Assembly: GCA_019096065.1 (NCBI GenBank)
Contig: JAGUCH010000001.1
Coordinates: forward strand, 620,001-684,000
DNA: 64,000 nucleotides
Direction of reading: 5' to 3'
Source: Paracyclopina nana
Lineage: Eukaryota; Arthropoda; Copepoda; Cyclopoida; Cyclopettidae
Position numbers and translations under genes: made by a program
The notes under the pieces: generated by a model
The model's input: the letters and a program-made list of their open reading frames with translations, nothing else
Database searches by the model: none
What the model was told of the DNA's origin: nothing
Part shown: positions 9,267 through 18,795 of the stretch, piece after piece
How positions within the stretch are numbered: the stretch's first letter is position 1
Layout: every line of letters starts with the position of its first letter

Positions 9267-11439
9267 ATGTCAGCTGGGATTGTAGCCCGGTCAAGAGCTT
9301 CTGAGCGAATCAATCGAGTCAGCACGAATTTAGACAGGGCGAGTGGGTATGTTTTGGGCAACATAAGTGCCACGCCCACTTCCGCGACTTTGAGACGGGC
9401 TCGGGACTCTTCCCTTGGGACAATGGGACGCTCTAACTATGACGCCCCAACAACTTCAATCAGGTTCAGGGATTCATCAATAAACAGAGCTGGAAAGGCT
9501 GATACATACAGGTAAAAAACCCAGTTCAAATGCTTTGTTGTTGTTTTTAAGCGGTTCCTCAGGTTTGTTTACATCTTGGTTTTGGCGCCAAATTCAAATG
9601 TCATCTTTTGATGCTCACTCTTCAAGAGTGTCATAAACGTTGATCCAGATAAAGTTGGAATGCCAAAAAGTTGGAAATTACTTGTTTTGCCACTGGAGCC
9701 AAATTTAGAGTAGGAAAGAGTGGGGTCATAATTTGTATCTGTAATCCCAGCAGAAGATAAAACAAAAGCTCTCTCATTTCATAAGGAAGCTTTCTACACA
9801 CATGAAATATCCGGTTCAGACCTGAAAAATTGGCTTGCTTGACTCTTGACTTTCTTTTGCCTGCATTCTGATGGACATTTAGTAAACACAAAAAAATGGA
9901 TTTTTTTCCAGGCAAAGCACCATGATGATCCCCACCAATACTGAGACTGCCAAATACAACCGCCAGATGGCCATAGAGGAAATCCACTCTAGTTTCATGA
10001 AAACCTACAAGGAGACCAACAGCAAATTGCATGACAGGGCAAAAGATGAAGAAGGTGAAAGAAGGAGCAAAGCCTACCAGAAAATAATTAGCAATGCCCC
10101 ACCAACCTACATGGATGAAGTGGAGGCCAAACGAAAATGTGTTAGGCAAGCCTCAAACTGCAATCAGATTTAGTTAGATAAATTCATTGTATTTTTTTTT
10201 GCAGTGAAATGTTTATGGACACATCCAAATTTAGCACCAAGACTCTGTCAGCCATCAATGGCCTTGAGGGCGCTGTTATCCGCAAAAAGCAAGAATACAA
10301 TTGGAGGAAAGAAATGGAAGAGTAAGTTTTCTCATTTTCTGCTGACTTTGGCCTTCTCCTCTGATGAGCTTTGTTAGATATTCAAGGCCTTCTTCCACTG
10401 TACTTGCTGAAATGGGTTGCTAAATTGAGCTGTCTCGCGCAAAAGCTAGCAATATTGAAAAAAACCTAATTGACTTTTCCTGAGGAAGTTTGCTCAATTT
10501 GGCATCCTTGCAAGCTTCTTCCCATTTGAACGTCCAAATGTCTCTGCCTTGGATAATTTCTAGCAGCAATGCATACTAAGAAATTCAAATTCATTTTTTA
10601 GTTAAATTATGTACATTTGTCTCATTTTGATATTATTTGATATTTAGATATTATTAAATTCTTTATATATTAATTAAAAATTCTTTAGATATTACTTAAA
10701 AATTCTTTAGATACTATTAATTTGTTTAGATATTATTTATTTCTTTAGATATTTTCAAATTCTAGTCAGATTTTAAATTTTTCACACATTTTATTTCAGG
10801 TATGAGAAGCGCGCCGAGTACGAGCGCGATGTGCGCGCGCGCAACGTGACGGCGCTGCACAGGAGCGCGGGCGAGGAAAATAGCGCGCCGGTGAACTCGC
10901 GCAAGCGCCAGCCCAACACTGCAATAGAGGCGACGGCGACAGAAAAGGCGCCCAAACAAGAGGAGACTGGTAGCACTTTGAAATCTTGGCGGGAACGCAG
11001 GGCCAAAGCGCAAGCTGAGGCCGCGACAGCTGAGCCGGAACCAGAGAGGAAAAGTTGGCGGGAAAAATTGGCTGAGAAGCAAAAAGAGGAGGAAGAGAGG
11101 AAGGCCAAAGCCAAAGCTGCCAAAGCAGCTGAGGCGCAAGAGTCAAACAATGGGTCAACTGAGCCGGCAGCTGACGCATCAGCTGACGCGTCAGCTGCTC
11201 CAGCTGAAGAGGAGGAAGATGTGAATGGCACCAAAAAGATGAAGAGTGACTTTGATCTGATGATGTCTAATCTTGATGCTGAGATGGAGGCTGGTAGAAG
11301 TAAATTGGCCAAATTGAGGGAGCGGATTAGAAGAGCCAAGGGAGCTATAAAGGAAGCGGATGAGGCTTTGGCAGAAGATGACAGAAAAGCTGCAGCTGCC
11401 AGAGCCGCCAAAGCTGCCAGAGCTGAGGCCAAAAATTGA
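9267..11439 (+). CDS. Charged coiled-coil protein, possible myofilament-associated protein
   Basis: Exons: 9267-9511, 9912-10145, 10205-10321, 10800-11439, giving about 411 residues. The N-terminus is Ser/Arg-rich (MSAGIVARSRASERINRVST). The middle contains YMDEVEAKRK, MFMDTSKFSTKTLSAINGLE and KKQEYNWRKEMEEYEKRAEY. The last exon is Ala/Glu/Lys/Arg-rich with two SWRE(R/K) boxes, an acidic linker and a final coiled coil (DAEMEAGRSKLAKLRERIRR). No signal peptide or membrane segment is present. The organisation recalls thick-filament proteins such as arthropod myofilin, but I cannot confirm that from memory. Intron 2 starts with GC (AG|GCAAGC): phase requires it, since every nearby GT gives a stop in exon 3. 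The start of exon 4 is unusually CpG-rich for this window. Confidence 0.75.
10660..10765. repeat. AT-rich tandem repeat in intron 3 of the coiled-coil gene
   Basis: Four or five degenerate copies of a roughly 26-base unit containing AATTCTTTAGATATTA lie in the intron. Confidence 0.6.
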
Positions 11440-11482
11440 ATTTTATTCCTACTAATGTGACTACTCTTCACTTTCTAACTCA

Positions 11483-14400
11483 TTATTTGCCATGCCCATT
11501 GGAGCCAATTGGAGCTGGTGGCTTTTTCTTGCGCTCCTCCAGAAGCCAAAATGTCTGCATTAGCCCTTTACCCTGAAAAATGGACAAATAAACACACTTT
11601 TAGCTAATCCAAGGCTTTGTTACAACCATTTACCTTGACTTCAATGCCACCTCTTTCCTCAGTTTTGAAGCCTCCCTGCATGTCCAGGATCATATTGGTG
11701 GCATTGCTGATTTGGATTCTCCCAGCTGGAAAGAGCAAATTTTCAGCTCACTCTTTTTGAGAGCCATGTGTCTTAAGAGCAAAAACCTTCAGACGTGGAC
11801 TGCATTCTTGAGGCTGTGTTGATGGTATCACCAAATAAGCAATATCTGGGCATTTTTGTGCCCACCACACCAGCCACAATGCTGCCAGTATGGACGCCAC
11901 ATTTCATTTGGATGGTTCTTGGCCTGATATCAGGCCTCACCACCATTCCACAGGCTGCCTGCAAGTCCAGGGCCATCCTGCAAACCTCAGCTGCATGCCT
12001 TGAAAAACAAAACAAAAAGGGGTGAGCTCTAGCTGAAAAGAGAAGGCGTGCTGCGGCTGGCTTCTCTTTTGGGTAACGCTGTAGGGAGAAAAGAGCTACC
12101 AGAAAGCAGCCACTCACTTGTCCCCATTCTTTTTGGGCAATCCGGAGGCAACCAGGTAAGAGTCAGAAATGGTCTCCACTTTGTACACATCATGCTGATC
12201 CATCCTGTCATCCAAAGTGTTGTACAAGTCATTGAGGAAATTGACAATTTCCAGGGCTTTGCAGTTCTTGGTCACGCAGCTGAAATCCACCACTGAGCTG
12301 AAAAAGAGAGTGGCTGAGTCAAAGGTCTCAGCTGTGTCAGCACCTGAATTCAGCTTCTCCACAACATCCCTTGGCAGCATCTTGAGAATCAGGGCATCTT
12401 GCTTCCTTTTCTGCTTCTTCATGTCCTCAGACTTTTTCTCCACACTCACAGCAAAGACCTTGCAAAAATTAAACATTAAAGACCTCAATTGGCTTAAGTT
12501 TTTTGTGTGAGCCTGTCAGCAGACTAACGAGATTGAGCCCTCCTTTTTCAGTGAAATGCAACTTTTGAGAGTGCAGAAGAAAAAAAATTCCAGACACTTT
12601 TGGCACCTGACTCGAATGATGGGTGCAAAAATGGAAGGAATTTTGCTTGTCTGAAGCCCAAGTCCTCTTTTTTAAAAGTGGCGCCTTAACTCAAAGGAGA
12701 CCTTCTAGCTAATACAAGTTCTCTTTTGAGGTAACGCAATAATAAAATAGGCGCTACCAGAAGTGACCTCAACTCACAAGGGTCCTCTAACTAAAAAGTT
12801 ATCATCAGTAATTAAAGGTTCTCTTTTGGGGTAACGCCTTAGGAAAAAAGGGGCTACCAGAAGTGGCCTTACCTGGATGGATGTGATTGCATTTTTCGCC
12901 AGAATGACGAGAATGGGCGAGAGAATCATGACAAAGAGGAGCAATAAAATGCCCCAAATTTGGGAAATATTGGCATCGGTGAGATCCTCCTCTGCCAAAT
13001 GCTTGACTCGATTAGTCAGCATGTCCAGCACTTTGGTCAGAGTTCCCATAAATTTGGCTGAACCCTCAAAATACTTTTTGGCCTTGCTGTCATCTTTCTC
13101 TTGCTCCACATTGGACAGGATCAAAGCAGTGCTAATGATTAAATTCATTTTTTTATAATTTATAAGATGTGATAAGTATATTGTACCTTGTATTGACCAC
13201 AATGAAGGCTTCACTATTGAAGAGCTTGTGTAGCTCTTGGCCAATGTCATAAGGAATCAGTTCTCTTGCCTGCTTGTAGTACTCATAAAGCAGAGCATTG
13301 GTCCTCACATACGAGATGACATCGTGCTCATCCAGTTGGCCTTTGGAGTAGAATCGAAGGCCATAAACAAGGCCAATCCCAGAGCTTTCAATCAACTGCA
13401 GCATGTTGAAATAGGACATCAAAAGGCGCCAATTGTTGCCACTTTGAGCTGCTGCAAGGTCTTCCTAAAAAAAGAGAAAAAAGAAAAAAGAAAAAAAAGA
13501 TTTTGGAGGCGCCGGGTATCGATCCCGGTACCTCTCGCATGCTAAGCGAGCGCTCTACCATCTGAGCTACGCCCCCTCTCTTACACATTTACTCACTTCT
13601 AAAGCTGTTAGTAGCTTCGATGTGGCAAGGTTGTAGAAATCGAGTATTTCAGTGTCACTCAAAACCATGTCCACGCCCATGTTGGCCATAGGAGTCATAT
13701 TTTGGCTGCTTGCCATTGAGACCCTTTCCCTGAATGGCATTAACAAAAATGGATTTTAGACCTATATTCCAAGCTGAGTCTGGCATATTCACCGATTTTG
13801 ATCAACTAGGTTTTCAATTTTCTCCCTGAAATGGCTTAGTTTAAGGGAGCTAGAGCCAGTTTGGAAATATGACAAATGTCAAAACAAGATTTGATTGTAC
13901 CATTCAAATACACTCAAATGTCATCTTAGAATTTGAAATATTTAATTAGAGTTCTGTTTATACCCATATGTTTGCCTTAGAGATGCCAGCAGTTTAACTA
14001 GCTTCTCTCTGGAGATTAATGCAGAAATTAATAACACAACATCATTTTTAAAGCCTTAGTAATATTTTGTTTTGCAGTGGCTTTCTTAGGTTTTTTGGAT
14101 ACTACCTGAAGTCATCAATCCTGATTTGAAATCTGAGCTTGTTCTCAAAGATTTTCTCCTTGCCAAAGGTCCTCCAATTGATTTGCATGAGAGACAAGTC
14201 TGTGGCAGCATATTCCTTGCTTAGGTCAGTCTTCTTACCAGATTTCTTGTCCAAAAACACAGCCAGAGCCACTCCAGACCTCTCCAATTGGAGGTTGATG
14301 ATGAACCTGCTCAGCAGGGTGGCCTCAGACACCAAGTGATCCTTGTAGGTGATGTCATTCTTCCATTTGATCATGTCACTAAAGTTGACACTGTTCTGCA

Positions 14401-14686
14401 CAATCAGCAGCATGATTGGTGAGAAACTCAGGAAAATGGTTTGGAACAAAAAGATCCATTTGCCCTTGGTGGAAGTGGGGCTGAACTTGCAAATGCCATT
14501 GGAGATCTCATGCACCATAGAAGAGGTCAGACCAGAAAACCCTGAAGTCTTCACTATAAGTGTACTTGTCTCAAATCAGTGCCAATCATTTGTTTACTTT
14601 TGCTAACCAGTTGTATGCTCATAATTCTACTTACTGGACTGAGAGTCTTCACTTGGGTCAACTCCTATTTTGGTGCCAATACCCAT
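11483..14686 (-). CDS. Membrane guanylate cyclase with NIT-like sensor domain
   Basis: Exons: 14686-14635, 14553-14106, 13729-13597, 13464-13187, 13131-12873, 12458-12118, 11998-11787, 11725-11634, 11572-11483; all phases agree (about 634 residues). Two membrane segments ([20 protein letters not shown] near residue 50; [20 protein letters not shown] near residue 370) bracket a mostly helical region, as in NIT-domain guanylate cyclases of marine invertebrates. A linker helix ([16 protein letters not shown]) leads to the class III cyclase domain: [47 protein letters not shown]. The guanine-selecting Glu (KVET) and Cys (YCLFGDT) and the transition-state Asn and Arg are present. The first metal-binding Asp (family FSDIVGFT) is Ser here (FFSSVVDFS). 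The C-terminus [13 protein letters not shown] is typical. The enzyme would make cGMP, perhaps only when paired with a subunit supplying the missing Asp. Confidence 0.85.
12034..12113. repeat. Short intronic repeat, guanylate cyclase intron 6
   Basis: Contains TTCTCTTTTGGGTAACGC ... AGAGCTACCAGAAAG. Two related copies lie in intron 5 of the same gene (12664-12770 and 12776-12868). Confidence 0.55.
12664..12868. repeat. Two copies of a short repeat in guanylate cyclase intron 5
   Basis: Tandem-like copies, each with a left CTAACT/TTAACTC box, TTCTCTTTTGRGGTAACGC in the middle and GGCTACCAGAAGTGRCCT at the end. The left and right boxes are partly complementary, so each unit may form a hairpin. 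Resembles the cathepsin intron hairpins in having AACGC ends, but the sequence differs. Confidence 0.55.
13504..13576 (-). tRNA. tRNA-Ala (anticodon AGC), intronic
   Basis: Identical over all 73 bases to the tRNA at 1169-1241, with an A-run on the plus strand (T-run on the tRNA strand) just after the 3' end. It lies in intron 3 of the guanylate cyclase gene, on the same strand. Confidence 0.96.
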
Positions 14687-14927
14687 CTTCTGGCAGCTTG
14701 GATACTGACTGACTAGATCAAGAAAACAAGTGTAATCTCTTAATGGTGGTATGTTCCAACTTAATCTGGATCACATCTCATGCAAATTAAGTACAAGACC
14801 TGTCATGTCCAGTTCCTAAGCTGGTTAATTACAAATCCTCAGCTATAATCACTCTCAAGATTATTGAAGCTCTTTCAAAAAATAAAGCCTCTAATCTTTA
14901 TTGGAAAAGTCTTTATTCTCATGCATA

Positions 14928-15651
14928 TCAGAATTTGAAGGCATCCTCTGAAGCCATCTTTAACTCATGCCTTGCTATGAGCCCTTCACCATTGAGTGGT
15001 CCAGTGGCCAATAAGAGATGGTACTTGTTGGCATCGAGGTCAATGGTGGCATCACTCAGTGGGAAGGGAAGGTCATAAGTCACCTTGACATCATGCACAA
15101 ATGAGCAGCCCAGTTTTCCATTGGCACTTGAAGTTGAAACCTCGCTCAAGCCTTCAGAATTTCCCTGCAACAAAAAGTAGCGATCATCCATATACGTAAA
15201 ATTATGAAATGAAGTAGAATTGTGTGATAGTATAATGTGCACTTACAAGGGTGAAACTGTTGTGGGGGATTTTGGTGTTCCAGTAGTTTTCGACTTGTTG
15301 TCCATAACATCCAACAACAGCATCACCACCCATGGAAGTATCAGTTGATAATCCCAAAGCAACATAATGCTTTCCATCATCGACATTTGCCCTCTCAGCT
15401 TGAACTTCAAATTTGACTCCGGCATCAACTCGGCTAAAAGTTGCAACCATGGCACAATTCTACAAAATACATTCAGTTAATTATACATGTAATTTTGAGG
15501 ATATGCTAAGGTCAATTACTTTTGATGCGATGCAGGAAGCAGCATCAGATCCTGATTCAGGGACCACAAAGCAATTGTCAGAAGCACAATTGTCATAGAT
15601 GTCAGCCAAGGCAAGGCCAAAAAGGCTCATGGACAAAATGAAGAACTTCAT
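14928..15651 (-). CDS. Secreted DOMON-domain protein 1 (FRRS1-like)
   Basis: Exons: 15651-15520, 15459-15247, 15164-14928 (132+213+237 bases; 193 residues), all introns phase 0. Signal peptide MKFFILSMSLFGLALA, then DIYDNCASDNCFVVPESG and a DOMON domain. The first strand pair contains VKFEVQAE, the hallmark segment is YVALGLSTDTSMGGDAVVGC, and the C-terminal part reads NGKLGCSFVH...YHLLLATGPLN. The order matches the DOMON of ferric-chelate-reductase 1 proteins (CF..P..C, VAVGFS.D..MG.DDV, ..C.F.R, Y.LFAWGP), but there is no reeler domain and no cytochrome b561 membrane part. DOMON folds can bind haem or sugars; the ligand here is unknown. First of three tandem paralogues. Confidence 0.82.
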
Positions 15652-16067
15652 TATGCGAGTGTATTAGCTGTAATGAGTAGAGCATGTCTCCTTGAGCTGA
15701 ACAATTGTTATCTCAAGTTGCATAAATGGCCAACTCACAATAATGCATAATCTTATGCAAGTTGGAAATGTCCTAATTAAGCAAAAACAAATACATCTTT
15801 GCTTTTCTATCTCATACAAAATGTCCTACCCAAACAGGCATGTTACCAACTTAGGAGGCGTAAAATAGGACACTCAACATACATTTGCCCTCATTCATGA
15901 TATGTTCCCAGAAAATTGAAAAATCATGTCCATGACATAATTCACAGCATATGCTAGAATGCCCAGCTAAAAAATGAGTGCTGCCTATATAAATATTGTT
16001 ATTAAAAATGCATTTATTTAAGTGTAGAAAAGTTGTTTTATTTTGGTCTCAAGATGCCAAAAATAAT
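15652..16067. other. Spacer between DOMON genes 1 and 2
   Basis: About 416 bases of AT-rich DNA: the promoter side of gene 1 and the 3' end of gene 2. No clear TATA box was seen for gene 1 at the spacing found in genes 2 and 3. No repeats recognised. Confidence 0.35.
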
Positions 16068-16770
16068 CTACAACTGAATTGGGGTAGGAGTGGCACCTCT
16101 AACCTCATGGTATGAGACAAAGCCATTTTCATCGAGTGGGCCAGTAGACAATAAGAGATGATATTGGTTGGCATCCAGGTCAAGGGAGGCTTGACCAAGT
16201 TCATTGGGCAGGTCCAGGGTCACTTTGCCATCATGAACAAATGAGCAGCTGAGTTTTCCATTGGCACTTGATGTCGATGCCTCATTAATGCCATTTGCAT
16301 TTCCCTTCAAAGATAAACACTGTGCATTTAAAGTAAATAGTAAACTTATGAAATAAGCAACTCACTATGGGGTAACTGTAATGGGGATTCACAATGTTCC
16401 AGTAGTTTTCGACTTGTTGTCCATAGCATGCGACAACAATATCATCACCCATGGCAGCATCACTTGAGAATCCCAATGCAACATAGTGCTTTCCATCATC
16501 GACATTTTCATGCTCAGCTTGAACTTCAAATTGAACGCCACCAGAGACTCTACCATATGTCACCACCAGTTCACAATTCTACAACAATTAGAAGCATGAC
16601 CACATACATTTTGGCACTGAATAAAAAAAATGACGTACTTTTGAAGCGATGCAGGATGCAGCATCAGACCCTTCAGTAGGAACCACAAAGCAATTGTCAC
16701 TGGCACAATTGTCATAGACATCAGCCACAGCCAAGCCAATCAAGCAAAAGGACAAAACTATGATCTTCAT
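16068..16770 (-). CDS. Secreted DOMON-domain protein 2 (FRRS1-like)
   Basis: Exons: 16770-16639, 16578-16366, 16304-16068. Exon lengths (132, 213, 237) and phases are identical to paralogue 1, so the two arose by a recent tandem duplication; the proteins are very similar throughout (193 residues). Signal peptide MKIIVLSFCLIGLAVA, then DVYDNCASDNCFVVPTEG, VQFEVQAE, YVALGFSSDAAMGDDIVVAC, NGKLSCSFVHDGKVTLDLP and YHLLLSTGPLD. Secreted single-domain DOMON protein without a membrane anchor. Confidence 0.83.
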
Positions 16771-16825
16771 TCTAAGCTGGAAATCTCAACTACTGTAGGC
16801 AATTCAGAATGGCAAGTAAGGCCAG

Positions 16826-16833
16826 ATTTTATA
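16826..16833 (-). promoter_or_regulatory. TATA box of DOMON gene 2
   Basis: TATAAAAT on the minus strand, 56 bases upstream of the start codon. Confidence 0.55.
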
Positions 16834-16962
16834 GCATTTTTATTGTCTTATCACTGCATGACCTCAATTTAGTATAGCAAGTCATGAACTGTAAAGCCTT
16901 TTGACCTCTAAATCAAAAGTTATGAGGTAATATTGATCAAGGACACAGAGTTCATAAGATGA

Positions 16963-18137
16963 TCACAGTTGAACTGCTTGCTTGGTATGCTCAGCATCTT
17001 GATGAGGTCCAATGAACTCATCGCTGTCATCCAAGGGTCCAGTGGCCAAGAGGACAAAGTAAGGCTTGGCATCCAGATCAATTTCAGCAGTGCCCAAATC
17101 TGCAGGGAGGTTCAATGTGGTCTTGGCCGCTCGAACAAAGGAGCATTCAATTTTGCCATTTCCAACACTAGATTTGGCATCACTCAGCCCCACCATGGAA
17201 TCCTGGCGAGGAGTTTATAAATATAATAGAGTCTGAATGAAAAAAAGTGACGCACCCATTTCCAGCTTCCAGATTTGTTTTTGCAAAATGTACATAAAGT
17301 TACCAGTCAGTCATGGATAGCTGAAGTCTCAAGCTTTCCAATAAAGTGCGAACATTATTTGTAAGTGGACCTAATTATGAGTTCTACGATAATGCGACAA
17401 ATCTTTATAATTTCATTTACTATTAGATAAAAGGCCATTTAAGTAAAAATATACTAAAATCAGATTTAGTATTCAACAATTACTTGCTAACACTACTTTG
17501 AAAATTCATTGATTTTTTCAATTTTTGACGCATACCAAAAACACTTTGTAGAGCTACAAACGTTATTCGCACATCATTGGAAAGCTTGATGCTTCAGCTT
17601 TCCATGCTCGTCTGGTTAATTTAAGAACGTTATGCAAAAACAAATATGAAAGCAATAAATGGGTGCGTCACTTTTTTCCACTCAGACTCTATAACGTTTT
17701 TAAGAGTTCACGTAAGTGGACTTACAGCCAGGGGCAAACTGTAGAGTGGATCGACTCTGTTCCAATAATTGGCCACTGTGGATCCATAGCAAGCAACAAC
17801 TGAATCTTGGCCCATTTCTTTGTCATCAGAAAGGCCAACTCCGACCCAAGAATGGCCATCATCTGCTCCTTTGTACTGAGCCTGCAGCTCAAATTTGACT
17901 CCATTATTGGCCTCTCGGTTGAAGGAGACGATGACTTTGCAATCCTACAGAAAATTATAGAAAATTTCCATGATAAATATAGTTGATTATTATATTTACC
18001 TTTTGGGCTAGGCAGGTTGGCAAATCTGACTCGAATTCAGGAATGGCGAAGCAATTTTGGCCATTGGGGCCACAATTGTCGTAGATGTCAGCAAAAGTGA
18101 GGCCAACTAAGGCCAACAAGATGAATAAGGACTTCAT
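16963..18137 (-). CDS. Secreted DOMON-domain protein 3 (FRRS1-like)
   Basis: Exons: 18137-18000, 17944-17726, 17202-16963 (138, 219, 240 bases; 198 residues), all phase 0 as in the two paralogues. It is the most divergent copy: signal peptide MKSLFILLALVGLTFA, then DIYDNCGPNGQNCFAIPEFE, VKFELQAQ, WVGVGLSDDKEMGQDSVVAC, NGKIECSFVRAAKTTLNLP and YFVLLATGPLD. The Met of the MG.D segment and the paired cysteines are retained. Intron 2 is enlarged to 523 bases by an inserted MITE (17227-17697). Confidence 0.82.
17227..17697. mobile_element. MITE with long terminal inverted repeats
   Basis: The ends are inverted copies: the left begins GAGTCTGAATGAAAAAAAGT and continues GACGCACCCATTT; the right reads AAATGGGTGCGTCAC, then TTTTTTCCACTCAGACTC. 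The similarity runs inward at least 110 bases on each side (TTGTTTTTGCA..., GCTGAAG...TCAAGCTTTCCAAT). There is no coding capacity. TATA-like bases flank both ends, consistent with a TA-type target site. Inserted in intron 2 of DOMON gene 3. Confidence 0.8.
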
Positions 18138-18186
18138 TTCGAGAGTTTGGCCAAAGAATGATGTACCGATTTGAGGATTGAGGCTG

Positions 18187-18194
18187 TTTTTATA
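18187..18194 (-). promoter_or_regulatory. TATA box of DOMON gene 3
   Basis: TATAAAAA on the minus strand, 50 bases upstream of the start codon. Confidence 0.55.
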
Positions 18195-18795
18195 CACAGC
18201 TTGAGCAGGTATTGCATCACTTATCATTTTGGCAAACAAACGCTGTTGCTGACAAACAAGCAAGCCTATGTTAAAAAAATCTGTATTTTCCAGTAAAATC
18301 CATGCTATTTTTTCATGTTATGTAAGCATATCAAATTTAAGAAAAACCTGAGCAGAATTGAAAAAATAAAGGTAAAATGTAAAAGTCATAATTGCTAATT
18401 TGAAAAATTAGTTAGAATATAAAAGTGAACAATTGATGCATAACTTTAAAAAAAATAAAAATAAAGTAAGGTTGTAATATTACTTAAATAAAATCAGTTT
18501 TAAGTATTACCTAAAGAAAACTAGCTTATAACATTTTAAATACATAAAATAAGTTAAAATAATCAAAAAATAATTTGATATCTAAAATTAACTTTATAAT
18601 TCATAATAACCAAAATTCATGAAAGTCATACATAAAAAATTAAAAAAAATTTTAAAAAGTAATTTTAACTCAAAAATGTGCAAATAGCCATAATTTTCAT
18701 TATAACAAAATCAAAGAGGATATTTGCTTAGCATTGTTATCATGCATGACTAAGCAGTTTTAGTTTTCATGTTGAATCCGCGTGTATTTCTCAGT
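18195..18795. other. AT-rich spacer between DOMON gene 3 and NOP14
   Basis: Very AT-rich DNA, especially 18290-18680, between the promoter of DOMON 3 and the 3' end of NOP14. No gene seen. Confidence 0.4.

Noticed and set aside
10791-11471. Minus-strand Ala/Ser/Leu-rich frame opposite the coiled-coil gene
   Set aside because: A low-complexity shadow of the Ala/Glu/Lys codons on the plus strand, without domains or splice context.
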